Positions 46,305-55,655 of a stretch of DNA of 64,000 bases are shown in pieces. Both the position numbers and the translations under genes were made by a program. Origin of the DNA: CALBRZ01 sp964511065 (GTDB lineage Bacteria > Planctomycetota > Planctomycetia > Pirellulales > S012-138); assembly GCA_964511065.1 (NCBI GenBank), contig CAZEEG010000004.1, positions 1-64,000 of the forward strand. Direction: 5' to 3'. Every line of letters begins with the position of its first letter. Position 1 is the first letter of the stretch. A model generated the notes under the pieces. It ran no database searches. It was not told the origin of the DNA and saw nothing but the letters and a program-made list of their open reading frames with translations.

Positions 46305-47218
46305 CGTATCAATAGCCTTCCGGCCGTGGCTCCCAAGACTCCCGGAAACGCCAGTACGACCGTTTGTGCCACTGCGACCCCCGGCGACGTGCCTTCAAAC
46401 CGCTGAAAGAACCACAGCATCAAGGCTGAAGCCGCCAGGGCCATGGCATATGTGGCCGCAAGCTGGCGCACCATCGTCCAGGTGCGGCCGTTGGCCGTGG
46501 GTGGGTCAGACTTGATGAACTCGATGTGAAACAGGATCAACGCCGCCATGGCGATGGAAAGGCCGGCCAGGCCCAGTAACTTCCAGGCGGATGCCTCGGC
46601 AGCGATCATCAGCACTTCTTCCGTGGGTGCGACATTGGAAGCGAACAGCACCGCACCGCAAAAGCCGAGCACGAGATCGGCTCTCAATTCGCGCCGTTCC
46701 GCTTTCAGGTCGCGATCCTGGCCGCCCTGGTTGCCTGAGGATTCCTCACGGCCGGCCCGATCGCCCTCGGAGCCCTCGCCATCGGATTCTTCTTCCTTAC
46801 TTTGGCCGCCCAGTTGTGCCGTCCCCACTGAGACGCCGACCGCGACCGTCATGGCTTCGACCACGACCTTGCCCAGTATTTCCGAGAGCGTCATCTCGCC
46901 GGTGACCTGCCCCAGCAGATACAGAACGACCGCGGCTACGATCAGACCGATGCCCATTTCCTCCACGGAGTCCATCACCACCTGGCCGAACGTAGCGTCG
47001 GGATGCATACCGGCATAGCGGTTGTAGCCCAGGAGCAGAAGAAACGTGGTGACGAGGTAGGCTATCAAGGTCCATGAATGAACAAGAAAGCCACTCCACC
47101 AGACTTCCATCGTGTAGAGCAGCGGCAGGCTGAACAGCAGTCCTCCGGCCAGTCCGCGGCCGTACTCCCTAAGCGACTCAGAAGCAGGGCGTTGGCCGCT
47201 TGGGCGGGTCGGATTCAT
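46301..47218 (-). CDS. TIGR02587/DUF2391-type integral membrane protein
   Basis: 305 residues from the ATG at 47218; a TTG at 47245 in the same frame is less likely. About seven hydrophobic segments are visible: GLLFSLPLLYTMEVWW, LIAYLVTTFLLLLGY, GIGLIVAAVVLYLLG, VLGFCGAVLFASNVAPTEEV, LLGLAGLSIAMAALILFHIEF, AATYAMALAASALMLWFF and VVLAFPGVLGATAGRLL. A highly charged cytoplasmic loop (SKEEESDGEGSEGDRAGREE) interrupts the middle. Members of this family are uncharacterised membrane proteins that occur with TIGR02588 partners. The two proteins probably form one membrane complex. Confidence 0.78.
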   Translation of the reverse strand: MNPTRPSGQRPASESLREYGRGLAGGLLFSLPLLYTMEVWWSGFLVHSWTLIAYLVTTFLLLLGYNRYAGMHPDATFGQVVMDSVEEMGIGLIVAAVVLYLLGQVTGEMTLSEILGKVVVEAMTVAVGVSVGTAQLGGQSKEEESDGEGSEGDRAGREESSGNQGGQDRDLKAERRELRADLVLGFCGAVLFASNVAPTEEVLMIAAEASAWKLLGLAGLSIAMAALILFHIEFIKSDPPTANGRTWTMVRQLAATYAMALAASALMLWFFQRFEGTSPGVAVAQTVVLAFPGVLGATAGRLLIR

Positions 47219-47338
47219 GGAACGGCGGTTTCCCAATAGGCCCAAGCAGGGAGATGGTAGTCGATCACTTCGTTTACCCGCGTGTCCGCTGCCCTTCGGG
47301 CATCGTTCACACGGCCGCCCGAGTTGCCTGCCCCGTAG

Positions 47339-48835
47339 TCAGGAATTGGTGCCCGGAAAAACCTGCATCGGCGCAGCGGGGCCATCCGGCGGTGCTTCCG
47401 ACTCGCGCGGTTCTGCACCCGGTTTGCCAAAGAAGGCAGTCGCTCCCCAGGCCAGCAGCACGGCGATCAACACTATCGCAGCGGCGGCGGCAATCCGGCG
47501 GCCGTGCCAGCGCGGGCGACTTACGGTCGTGGGCAAGTGTTGCGTCGGGCCAGGGCTCTCGGTGCGAACAGGTTCCTCGCCCGGTGTGAAGGCAGCCAAA
47601 GTGCTGGCCGCCGCTTCGGAAGCCTGGCCGTCCCCGTCTTCCCAGCTTGCGGTTTGGAGGGCTTCGTCGCCTTCTACCTCACATGCCGCGGAACGCTCGG
47701 CTTCCACCTGCACCTGAAGGTAGGCAGTCAGGTCGCGCACGACCTGGGCCGTATCGGCGTAGCGGTCTGGTAGTCGCTTTGCCATCAGCTTGAGACAGAT
47801 GCGCTCCACCTCAGGATCGGCGATGCTACTGAGCGCAGAAGGCGGCTGCGGCTGCTGGTTCATGATTTGATGGATCACCGACGCCACCGGGCCATCAAAC
47901 GGCAGCCGCTTCGTCAACAGTTCGTAGAGGATGACCCCTAGCGCGTAGATATCGGCCGCCGCTCCCACCGCGTTGGGATCGCCCGTCACCTGCTCAGGTG
48001 CCATGTAGGCGGGCGTACCCAACAGCGTGCCTTCCTGCGTGACGCGCGATTCATCGCACCCGGCACGCAGTGCGAGGCCAAAATCCATCACCACGGGGTT
48101 GCCATCCCAATCCACGATCACATTGGCTGGCTTGAGATCGCGGTGGATGACGCCTTTGCGGTGTGCCGCATGCAGCGCGGAGGCCAGTTGCAAGACCATC
48201 TGGGCCGCTTCGGAAGCATAGGTCGGCCAGCCTTGCTCGATCAGTTCCGACAGCGGGCTGCCGTCGATATAGGCCATCGTCAAGTACGGCACGCCATCGT
48301 GCTCGCCCACATCGTAAACCGGGCAGATCATCGGGTGCCTTAATGCAGCTACGGAACGGGCCTCCCGCTGAAAGCGGCGCAGCAATTCGTCGCGATTGTT
48401 GTCGGCCAGCCGCGGTATCTTCAGAGCGACCTGGCGTTGAAGCACCAGGTCGTCGGCCAGGTAAACCTGGCCCATTCCTCCCTGGCCGAGTTTGCGAACC
48501 AGCCGATACCGCTCGCCAAACAACCGCGGCAGCGTTTCCTCGCCGGTTTGGCTGGCGCGCGACACTGCCGATTGCACCTGGTCGATGGAGGATGCCGTAT
48601 CGTGAACGAACTGCCCTGTCTCGTCGCCAGCGGCATCCGACATTCGCAACCGTTGCTCGGCTTCGGCCAACAGCCCCGCTTTGCGCAGTTCATCGGCCAG
48701 TTCCGGCATCAAGTCGGCATGCGCCGCCAGAAGCTGCTCGATATCGACTGCTTCACCGCTCGCCAGCCGCTGCATGGATTGAGCGATCACCGCAGCCACC
48801 CGGGCGGCAGATGAACCCTGTTGTTCTGTCGTCAC
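47339..48835 (-). CDS. Membrane-anchored Ser/Thr protein kinase
   Basis: 498 residues. The N-terminal 100 residues are helical (VAAVIAQSMQRLASGEAVDIEQLL). The kinase domain covers about 110-370: GQGGMGQVYLADD (P-loop), VALKIPR (Lys), HRDLKPANV (catalytic loop), VMDFGLAL (DFG), GTPAYMAPEQV (APE) and DIYALGVILYELLTKRLPF. After a Glu/Ser-rich linker, one membrane segment (AAAAAIVLIAVLLAWGATAFF) near residue 455 leaves a tail of about 30 residues outside. There is no PASTA or other sensor domain. Planctomycetes carry many such kinases with unknown targets. It is upstream of the TIGR02587/02588 pair on the same strand, 120 bp away. Confidence 0.95.
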   Translation of the reverse strand: MTTEQQGSSAARVAAVIAQSMQRLASGEAVDIEQLLAAHADLMPELADELRKAGLLAEAEQRLRMSDAAGDETGQFVHDTASSIDQVQSAVSRASQTGEETLPRLFGERYRLVRKLGQGGMGQVYLADDLVLQRQVALKIPRLADNNRDELLRRFQREARSVAALRHPMICPVYDVGEHDGVPYLTMAYIDGSPLSELIEQGWPTYASEAAQMVLQLASALHAAHRKGVIHRDLKPANVIVDWDGNPVVMDFGLALRAGCDESRVTQEGTLLGTPAYMAPEQVTGDPNAVGAAADIYALGVILYELLTKRLPFDGPVASVIHQIMNQQPQPPSALSSIADPEVERICLKLMAKRLPDRYADTAQVVRDLTAYLQVQVEAERSAACEVEGDEALQTASWEDGDGQASEAAASTLAAFTPGEEPVRTESPGPTQHLPTTVSRPRWHGRRIAAAAAIVLIAVLLAWGATAFFGKPGAEPRESEAPPDGPAAPMQVFPGTNS

Positions 48836-49052
48836 AAGGCCGCTCCCAAACGGCAGGTATCAGCAGAGCCGTTGCCGCGGCGATGTCCCCGGCCACCGGT
48901 CCAGGGCCGCGGCGCCAGTCAGCACCAGCACATCGGCACCAATAGCTACCACTGTACCCTCCCCACCCGTAGTTCGCGCAATAAATGCGCGTGGGTCGCC
49001 CCCCTCTGGGGCTTGACATTCGTGGGGGAATCCGGCCAGACGTCCCGCTCGT

Positions 49053-50252
49053 TCAACGCGCCGGGGACACCGGGGCACCCTTTGGCGATGCGGCTTCCAA
49101 GAGTGCTTTCACCGGAATGCTGGTCAGCACGCAGTGCCGTTTCTCCGACGTATACACGATCCACAGAAAACCATCGTGCTCGATGGCGCTGGGATACGAC
49201 CACTCCGGGCCGGCCTTGAGCGCCGGGCTGCTCCCTTCGCGGATTTTCCACACCCGGGCGAAGGTATCTTCACCCGGCCGGCTGACCGCAAGAATCAGCA
49301 TGTCGCGCCGCACGGCGCCGCCGGGCAGGTTGCATAGTACGTAGCGCTGCCCGGTGCTGAGCAGGCCCGCGTGAATCTTGGACGAATCCATGGGAAAGTT
49401 GTGTTCTTGAGGCCGCGACCATGTTCGCCCTTGATCGGTGCTGAAGAAGACCATCGAGCTGTCTTTTTCCCGGCGCACCAGCGCGGTGAGCCGATCCGGC
49501 TCGGCAATTACGGTCGTTTCGGGGTAGACGACGCGCCGATCGTCTTTGAATTGTTCGGCGGCCACCAGGGGAACCAGGTGCCACGGCTGCGTGAGATTCT
49601 CGCCTTGGCTGATGGCGACGGCCGGGATAACTGGTTTCTGGCCCGGTTTCTCCGCCATCCGCCCGGCCATCAGGAAGTTGCCATCGGCCAACCGCAGCGG
49701 TGGGCAGTTGGCGATGAACGGTCCACTGATGATGCCGCGGCTTTGCCACGAGTTGGTTGCCTCGTCCAGAACAAACGCCTCGCAGGCATGCACCAGGTCG
49801 GGACCATCCTTCATCTGCGTGACGAAGGCGTAAAGCGTGCCGCGATGGGAAAACAGCGCGACCGGCACATACATGATCTTGCGTGCGCGGTCGGCCGCCA
49901 CCACTTCGGCCGCAGACCACGAACGCCCGCCATCGCTGGAACGCCGCGCACGAATGATCGAGGTGCCGATCATTTCAGCCCGGGGGCAGTTGTACCAGGC
50001 GGCGAATAAGGTCCCTTTGTGAGAAACGATCGCCGTGTCGTGCAGAAATTGAAAGCCGTCGCTTCCCGCCCGATGGACCACCACATCCACGGCACCGGGA
50101 GCCGATGCAATGGCGTCGCGCCGCGGAAACGGCACACGGCTATCCCAAAGTTCGATCCGGCCGCCATCGGATGGTTCCGCGGCATTGCCCGTGGTAGTCC
50201 ATGCGCATGCCAATCCGACCGCGGCGAAGGTCGTGATGAAAAACCGAGCCAT
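49053..50252 (-). CDS. Secreted sialidase-family (BNR repeat) protein
   Basis: 399 residues. A signal peptide (MARFFITTFAAVGLACAWTTTGNAAE) is followed by a six-bladed-propeller pattern. Asp-boxes appear as SSDGGRSW (105-112) and STDQGRTW (near 270). Other features are HDTAIVSHKGTLFAAWYNCP, YPETTVIAEPDRLTALVRRE and WSYPSAIEHDGFLWIVYTSEKRH. It belongs to the exo-alpha-sialidase-like/neuraminidase fold. Many planctomycete members hydrolyse glycosides other than sialic acid, so the substrate is open. The ribosome-binding site GGGGAG lies about 11 nt upstream. Dispersed repeat copy C begins about 50 bp upstream of the start. Confidence 0.85.
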   Translation of the reverse strand: MARFFITTFAAVGLACAWTTTGNAAEPSDGGRIELWDSRVPFPRRDAIASAPGAVDVVVHRAGSDGFQFLHDTAIVSHKGTLFAAWYNCPRAEMIGTSIIRARRSSDGGRSWSAAEVVAADRARKIMYVPVALFSHRGTLYAFVTQMKDGPDLVHACEAFVLDEATNSWQSRGIISGPFIANCPPLRLADGNFLMAGRMAEKPGQKPVIPAVAISQGENLTQPWHLVPLVAAEQFKDDRRVVYPETTVIAEPDRLTALVRREKDSSMVFFSTDQGRTWSRPQEHNFPMDSSKIHAGLLSTGQRYVLCNLPGGAVRRDMLILAVSRPGEDTFARVWKIREGSSPALKAGPEWSYPSAIEHDGFLWIVYTSEKRHCVLTSIPVKALLEAASPKGAPVSPAR

Positions 50253-50301
50253 CCCTTTGGAACTCCCCGCTATTTAAAAAGTTGCAAGTGCCTCAGCGAC
50301 C

Positions 50302-50443
50302 ATGATTGATGGTTGCACCGCCAATGCCCGGTCGTCGAACGGGTCGGCGCCGGAAGTTTTTCGTTTTCCTGGGCCATTTCCGTATGGCCGAGGGCTGGCA
50401 CCAAAGCGAGCGGACATTCGCTGCGCAGGTGTCAATAAGAGCA
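50302..50443 (+). repeat. Dispersed ~140-bp repeat, copy C
   Basis: Same orientation as copy A. The invariant 24-bp block lies at 50407-50430. The left block CCCGGTCGTCGAACG and middle block GTTTTCCTGGGCC match the other copies with small changes. The left end lies about 50 bp from the start of the sialidase-type gene, which reads away on the opposite strand. Confidence 0.85.
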
Positions 50444-50599
50444 TAACGGCCGCGTGCGCGTTCCGCTTCTCCAAGGCCACAATAGTCTGAAAAGCTGACC
50501 ATGCCGCCGGGCGGTCGAAGCGAGTCGCCGTGAGACATCGGCGCAGTGGATTTGCTACAATGCCACCAGCCATCACCACCGCTTCTCTGGAGCATACCG

Positions 50600-50974
50600 A
50601 TGAGTGTCGAGAGAATCCGCGACGAAGGCCAGACGCTGAATCCTCCCACGGGAAAGGTACTGGGGATTGTCGATTCGCGCGAGGATTGCGAGCGAGTCGG
50701 CAAGGCGCTCGCCGAGGCCGGCATCGGGAAGGTGCATGCCCTGGTAGGTGAGGAGGGCATCCAATTGCTGGACCGGGTCAACCAGTTTTTCTTCAGCGAT
50801 ATGGAAGAGCGGATTCTGCGCCGTCACTTGGAGGAGTTGCAGGCAGGGAACGCGGTGATTGCCGTCGACGCAGCACCGGAGCAGGTGGATGAGGTGGTCC
50901 GGATTGCCTCGGCGAACGGCGCAAGGCGACTGGTGCATTTCGGCACGCTGACGGTGCGTTGGCTGACCGAGTAA
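50600..50974 (+). CDS. Small soluble protein of unknown function
   Basis: 124 residues from the ATG at 50600, after GGAG at 7-8 nt spacing; an earlier in-frame ATG (50546) lacks one. The sequence has an alpha/beta pattern: GKVLGIVDSREDCERVGKALAEAGI, KVHALVGEEGIQLLDRVNQFFF, HLEELQAGNAVIAVDAAPEQVDEVVRIA and GARRLVHFGTLTVRWL. This resembles the small ferredoxin-like domain of general stress proteins of the YflT/17M type, but the similarity is weak. No signal peptide or membrane segment. Confidence 0.65.
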   Translation: MSVERIRDEGQTLNPPTGKVLGIVDSREDCERVGKALAEAGIGKVHALVGEEGIQLLDRVNQFFFSDMEERILRRHLEELQAGNAVIAVDAAPEQVDEVVRIASANGARRLVHFGTLTVRWLTE

Positions 50975-51065
50975 TGTTCATCACCTGCCAGGGGGCTCGT
51001 GCAGGCGCGACAAACCGCCGCTGCCGCCGCACGCTCACCGCGAGGGCTACGCCTCTCGGGCCCCA

Positions 51066-51887
51066 TCAACGAAGCCCATCGGAAAGGATGCGCCTGCGCG
51101 CCAGATTCGATACCTTCTCAGTAACGGCGACCAGCAACAAGATAGCCAGCGCCAGTGCCAACATGTCGTCGTGCCGCAGCAGTTTTTGCGAAAGGTAGAA
51201 CTCAAAGCCAATCCCGCCTCCGCCGAACACTCCCAAGGCAATCGCCATGCGAATGTTGATATCAAAGGCGTACAGCCCATGGGCCAGCAGCGAGGGCTTG
51301 GCAGCAGGCAGAATGGCAAACTGAATTCGCTGCATTCGGTTAGCGCCCAGGGCCGCGACGGCATCGACCGGACCGCGGTCCACCGTTTCCAGGTCTTCGG
51401 CGAACAACTTGCCGAACATACCCACGGTTCCGGCCACCAGGGCCAACACGGTGCTAAAGGTGCCAATCCCCACGGCAACCTGCATCATCAACATGATGAC
51501 AAACGTGGGGACCGCCCGTTGAATGCCCAGTACCGTTTGCAGCGCAAACCGCAGCCAAGGGTGCGGTGTTGTGTTCGACGCCATCAATACGGCCAGGCCC
51601 AGCGCGATCAGGCCACCCATCAGCGTACCCAAGAACGCTGCGCAGAGCGTGGTCATGATGGATGCATACAGTTGGGGGCGTTCCCACAGCAAGCTCACGT
51701 TGGGTGGCCAGGCGCGATCGAGCACGTCGTGAACGTGATGGAACTCGCGGACAATGGCCAGAGGATCAAACCCCAAGGCCGCCGCCGAACCGGCCAACAA
51801 CAGCACGTAAGCCATCAGCAAGGTCGCTTGCTTTCGCAGTTTCGCCGAGGGCCTGCTGCGCGAGGAAAGGTTGACGTTGGCGCTCAT
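51066..51887 (-). CDS. phnE: PhnE-type ABC transporter permease (second)
   Basis: 273 residues from the ATG at 51887, behind GGGGAGG. Six membrane segments are visible (LLMAYVLLLAGSAAALGF, LCAAFLGTLMGGLIALGLAVLM, VPTFVIMLMMQVAVGIGTF and others). The EAA-type loop is VDAVAALGANRMQRIQFAILPA and the phosphonate-permease block is GTVGMFGKLFAEDLETVD. It imports phosphonate, phosphite or a similar oxyanion in known systems. It is the last gene of the six-gene operon, overlapping the preceding permease stop by four bases. Confidence 0.9.
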   Translation of the reverse strand: MSANVNLSSRSRPSAKLRKQATLLMAYVLLLAGSAAALGFDPLAIVREFHHVHDVLDRAWPPNVSLLWERPQLYASIMTTLCAAFLGTLMGGLIALGLAVLMASNTTPHPWLRFALQTVLGIQRAVPTFVIMLMMQVAVGIGTFSTVLALVAGTVGMFGKLFAEDLETVDRGPVDAVAALGANRMQRIQFAILPAAKPSLLAHGLYAFDINIRMAIALGVFGGGGIGFEFYLSQKLLRHDDMLALALAILLLVAVTEKVSNLARRRILSDGLR

Positions 51888-52684
51888 GTCAACCTCCCCT
51901 CGGCCAGCACGGCCCGGCGCCCGCGGTGCGAAACCTGCTCCACGCACACGATCAGCAGCACGACCACGAGAATAGCGGTCGACGCCCTTTCAAACTCCAG
52001 CAGGCTGATGGCTCGATACAACTCGTAGCCAATCCCTTGCCCTGCAATCCCGCCGAGAATCGTGGCAGCGCGGATGTTGATTTCAAACCGAAAGATCGAT
52101 AGCGAGATCAGGCTCGGCAAGACCTGCGGCAGCACCGCGTAGCGCACCACCTGGCTCGGCCGGGCGCCGGTGGCCGCGAGCGCGTCGACCAGGTGCTGAT
52201 CGACTTCTTCCATGCAATCGGCAAACAACTTGCCCAACATGCCCACGCTGCCGGCCACCAGCGCAATCACGGCGGGAAACGGGCCCAGGCCATATGCGGC
52301 AACACAGATAAAGACGACGACAATTTCCGGCAACGCCCGTTCCAGGCTCAACATCAGCCGCAGCGGAATCCGGATCCAAGGGGGCGAAAGATTGCTCGCT
52401 GCCCCCACGGCCACGACCAAGGCAATGGCCACGGCCAAAGGCGTGGCCAGCAGCGCTAACAAGACCGTAACGGCGGCCTGCCACAGCATCTCTGGCAGTT
52501 GAGCCAGGGTAGGTTGCAGGAACAGCCCCAGCCTGGCCATGCCCGAAGGCAGTCCTCGGACCAGCTCTGCGACATCAATGCCGCACTGCACACTCGCCAG
52601 CCAGGCCGCCGCCCCGAGGGTGCAAAGCCAGGCCGCTTTCCGCACCAGCGGCCCGCTCCGATCGTGATCGCTTCGGACTATCAC
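51884..52684 (-). CDS. phnE: PhnE-type ABC transporter permease (first)
   Basis: 266 residues from a GTG at 52684, five bases after the stop of the ATPase gene; no ATG is available nearby and the upstream frame runs into that gene, so the start is inferred. Membrane segments include AAWLCTLGAAAWLASVQ, AAVTVLLALLATPLAVAIALVVAV and LPEIVVVFICVAAYGLGPF. Permease signatures are SVGMLGKLFADCMEEVD and VDALAATGARPSQVVRYAVLP. It would form the heterodimeric channel with the second PhnE-type permease. Confidence 0.88.
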   Translation of the reverse strand: MIVRSDHDRSGPLVRKAAWLCTLGAAAWLASVQCGIDVAELVRGLPSGMARLGLFLQPTLAQLPEMLWQAAVTVLLALLATPLAVAIALVVAVGAASNLSPPWIRIPLRLMLSLERALPEIVVVFICVAAYGLGPFPAVIALVAGSVGMLGKLFADCMEEVDQHLVDALAATGARPSQVVRYAVLPQVLPSLISLSIFRFEINIRAATILGGIAGQGIGYELYRAISLLEFERASTAILVVVLLIVCVEQVSHRGRRAVLAEGRLT

Positions 52685-52689
52685 CGCGC

Positions 52690-53496
52690 TTAGCCCCACG
52701 TAGCCAGCGAGCCGCCCGCACAACCGCCTGCGGCAGCGTTCATAACCGCTTTCAGCTCTGCGCCATACAGATCGGCCAGTTGCTGTGAATCCAGTTCCGG
52801 AGGGCCGTCGTAGAAAATCTGTCCCTCGCGAATACCCAAGATGCGCGTGCAAAACTGCGTGGCCAAGGAGGGCTGGTGAAAGACACCAAGGACGGGCGTG
52901 CTCTCCGAAAGCTTCGACAAGATGCTGACCACCGCGTGGGAATTCCGCGGGTCGAGACTGGAAACCGGCTCGTCGGCCAGGATCAACGCGGGCGATTGAA
53001 ACATGGCCCGGGCAATCGCCACCCGCTGCATCTCGCCGCCGCTCAGCGATCCGGCCTTGCGGTCCGCGAAGGAATCCATCTCCAGTCGCTGGAGCACCTG
53101 CAAGGCTTCGGCAGCTTCGCGGTTGGTGAAACCGAGCAGGCAGGAACGCAGCGGCGATATCTGCCCTAACCGTCCCATGAGTACGTTCTCCAGCACGGTC
53201 AGCCGGGGAACCAGGTTATGGTTTTGAAAGATGGTTCCTATCCGGCTGCGGGCCCGATGCAGATTCCGCCGCCGGGCCGTCGCCATATCGAACGTGTGTT
53301 GCCGATCGGGCCGAAAGCAGATACTGCCCGAATCAGGCCGCAACAATCCCAACAGGCAACGGATCGTCAGTGATTTGCCTGCCCCGCTGGGCCCCAATAC
53401 GCCGACAAACTCTCCCGGGCGCACGCGAAACGTGATGCCGCGCAACAATTCGCGCCCGCCCGGCGTTCGCTTGGTCAGTTCGACGACATGGAGCAT
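52690..53496 (-). CDS. phnC: PhnC-type ABC transporter ATP-binding protein
   Basis: 268 residues, ATG three bases after the stop of the binding-protein gene. Walker A is GPSGAGKS, the signature LSGGEMQRVAIARAM, Walker B LILADEPVSSLDP, and the switch region VFHQPSLATQ. The Q-loop region FQNHNLVPRLTVLENVLMGR is characteristic of PhnC phosphonate ATPases. The C-terminus has a short Gly/Ala/Cys tail (AAAGGCAGG). It energises the importer formed with the two PhnE-type permeases. Confidence 0.92.
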   Translation of the reverse strand: MLHVVELTKRTPGGRELLRGITFRVRPGEFVGVLGPSGAGKSLTIRCLLGLLRPDSGSICFRPDRQHTFDMATARRRNLHRARSRIGTIFQNHNLVPRLTVLENVLMGRLGQISPLRSCLLGFTNREAAEALQVLQRLEMDSFADRKAGSLSGGEMQRVAIARAMFQSPALILADEPVSSLDPRNSHAVVSILSKLSESTPVLGVFHQPSLATQFCTRILGIREGQIFYDGPPELDSQQLADLYGAELKAVMNAAAGGCAGGSLATWG

Positions 53497-53499
53497 GCG

Positions 53500-54480
53500 C
53501 TAATCCAATAGGTTCATATTCTCGACGCCCCGAGCAATCGTACGATAGTAGTCATACATGCTGTCATCGGCAGGCAAATAGATGGTACCGCGCGTATGGT
53601 ATTGGCTGGTGACCAGTTGCCACGTCTCGGGATCATCGGTTTGCATCGACAGGTACGCCTCCTGAACGGCCTGTCGAAAATCCTCCGGCAAGTCGCCGCG
53701 GATCGCAATCGGGCCGCCGGGCATGGGTGGCGAAGTCCACAGGATGCGATAGTCATCCTCGTTAATCAGTTGCTTTTCCAGCATCTTGCCCAAGGCGGCG
53801 TCGGCCACCGCCGCCAGATCCACCTTGCCTTCAATGGTGGTCAGCACACTGGACGTGTGGCTGGAGGTAAAGACCACGTTCTTGAACGTTTCCTCAGGCT
53901 TGACGCCCAAGGTATCGAGATAGCCGCGAGGAACGAGATGCCCCGATGTCGATGCCGGATCGGTAAAGCTCAGGGTGAGCCCATCGCCTTGGGCGATGGC
54001 CTGCTCCAGCGATTCGATGCCGCTCTTGGCGCCGGTAATGATGACAGAGCGATAGGTGGATTGCTGGTTTTCGCCGGTTCCCCGCACGATGATCGGTTGC
54101 GCGTTGGCCATCTTGTGCGCCAACACGTAGCTAAACGCGCCGAATTCACAGACATCAATCTTGCCGGCCCGCATGGCTTCGATAGAAGCACTATAGGCGC
54201 CGGATTGGACCGACGTCACCTCTATCTGGAGCTTGTTGCTCAGGTACGTTTCCAGTGCCCGAAACAGTTCCTGGCGGGCGATGCGTTCTGGCTCTTCTTC
54301 CGGAGGCACATAGCATAGCCGCAGGGTGCGAGGCCAACCGCGCTGATCGACCGACTCCGCGGGTGAGCATCCCGCGCACGCCATCATCGCCAGCATGACC
54401 GCGATGGCCCCAGAGTGCGGCAATCCGCGATCAAGGCCGAGAAATGCAATTTGAACAATCCGTTTCAAGACATTGGGCAC
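53500..54480 (-). CDS. phnD: PhnD-type phosphate/phosphonate-binding protein
   Basis: 326 residues from a GTG at 54480 with GGGAG upstream. The N-terminus ends in a lipoprotein-like signal (AVMLAMMACAGCSP). The family features are YSASIEAMRAGKIDVCEFGAFSY, SFTDPASTSGHLVPRGYL, FTSSHTSSVLTTIEGKVDLAAVA and TSPPMPGGPIAIRGDLP. These match PhnD/PtxB-like proteins that bind phosphonates, phosphite or, in the AioX branch, arsenite. It should deliver an oxyanion to the permeases encoded downstream. The preceding gene, an ArsI-type fusion, ends 19 bp upstream. Confidence 0.9.
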   Translation of the reverse strand: MPNVLKRIVQIAFLGLDRGLPHSGAIAVMLAMMACAGCSPAESVDQRGWPRTLRLCYVPPEEEPERIARQELFRALETYLSNKLQIEVTSVQSGAYSASIEAMRAGKIDVCEFGAFSYVLAHKMANAQPIIVRGTGENQQSTYRSVIITGAKSGIESLEQAIAQGDGLTLSFTDPASTSGHLVPRGYLDTLGVKPEETFKNVVFTSSHTSSVLTTIEGKVDLAAVADAALGKMLEKQLINEDDYRILWTSPPMPGGPIAIRGDLPEDFRQAVQEAYLSMQTDDPETWQLVTSQYHTRGTIYLPADDSMYDYYRTIARGVENMNLLD

Positions 54481-54499
54481 GATGGAACAAGCTCCCAGT

Positions 54500-55585
54500 T
54501 CAGCGACCGCAGCAGGAGTCCCGGGCTTGTTGCTCCAGGGAACCGCCCGCTGGGCCAGAGCAGCAGCCGATCGGGTCGAGAATCACAAATTGCGATGCGG
54601 CGGCGCCCTGCAAAATGGCGGTCAACACGGCCGCATCTACGTATTGGAGTTCACCCCGATGAAACGTATGTCCCGTTTCATCGCGAACCTGGTCCAAAGG
54701 GCCTTTATAGATCACGCGAAAACGGTCCGTTGACTTCACATTGGGCTTTTGGGCCGAGATGCGCAGCTTGCGCAGTTCAACACCATCGACCTGAAAACAA
54801 TGGATATCCGCCAATTCGTCATAATAGATGTGCTCGAACCCCTGGCGCTTCAGGCGATCCAAAGGTTCGGTTTCCAACGGCACACGCTGAATCTTGGCGG
54901 CCAGGCCCGGCAGGTCGGGCTTGCCGGGAAACTCCGTCGCCGCTACGAGCCCTTGGATCACAACGCTGCCGCCGGGCTTCAACGCGCGATAGGCTTCGGC
55001 CAAGAGACGATCATACGCTTCCGGGGGAACATCGGCATTTAACAATCCGCACAAGCGGACTTCGTCCAAGGCAGCATCGGGAGAATCCAATGCCGGTGGA
55101 ACCGGATCGGGCAGGCGATACTCCCACACCGCCGGCGACGGCGAAGCTGGCTCCAGCACCGGACGCTCCTCAGGGTTCTCAAATCCCGAGTGCTCGAGAT
55201 CCTCCAAGAGGTGATAGATTTCCCATAGATTATGATCGGGATCGGTGACCCAGATTTTGTTGCCCCGCGCATAGCAACAGGCAACCTGGTCCTGCTTCTT
55301 GAGCGGGAATCCGGCCTGTTCCAGCCTCGCTTCGATGGCCAACAGGCCGGTAGCATCGCGAAACCGCAATCCTACATGATTCAGGGTTCCGCCTGGGGCG
55401 TGCCTCTGGGGCGAAAGAACCAAAACCAAGGGAGGATCCACCAGCGAAAACTCTACATAGTCGGCATAGTGCTTCGCAGGCTCGACACCAAACAGCAGCC
55501 GATAGAATTCAACAGCCCGATCCAGCTCGGATACGAACAGTCCTACGTGCATTTGGGTGGTGGTCGTGGTCGTCGTCGAGGCCAT
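54500..55585 (-). CDS. ArsI/CadI-type VOC domain fused to truncated methyltransferase-like domain
   Basis: 361 residues, ATG behind GGGAG. Residues 11-135 are a vicinal-oxygen-chelate domain: H13 (MHVGLFVSELDRAVEFY), H70 (LNHVGLRF) and E122 (LWEIY) are the three metal ligands, and C103-C104 (VACCYARG) is the Cys pair that binds trivalent arsenicals in ArsI, the Fe(II) C-As lyase. Residues about 165-275 resemble the second half of a methyltransferase (AYRALKPGGSVVIQGL) without the glycine-rich SAM motif. The last 60 residues (VIYKGPLDQVRDETGHTFHRG) look like an arsenite-methyltransferase tail and end with Cys pairs (GCCSG, SCCGR). It probably degrades or senses an organoarsenical; a cadmium or other thiophilic role is possible. 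Confidence 0.75.
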   Translation of the reverse strand: MASTTTTTTTQMHVGLFVSELDRAVEFYRLLFGVEPAKHYADYVEFSLVDPPLVLVLSPQRHAPGGTLNHVGLRFRDATGLLAIEARLEQAGFPLKKQDQVACCYARGNKIWVTDPDHNLWEIYHLLEDLEHSGFENPEERPVLEPASPSPAVWEYRLPDPVPPALDSPDAALDEVRLCGLLNADVPPEAYDRLLAEAYRALKPGGSVVIQGLVAATEFPGKPDLPGLAAKIQRVPLETEPLDRLKRQGFEHIYYDELADIHCFQVDGVELRKLRISAQKPNVKSTDRFRVIYKGPLDQVRDETGHTFHRGELQYVDAAVLTAILQGAAASQFVILDPIGCCSGPAGGSLEQQARDSCCGR

Positions 55586-55655
55586 GGTTAGTACGGCTCC
55601 CGGGTGTGATTTGCGTTGCGGAATGCGCGCCTGCCATCAACAGGGTAGGGGGCCT

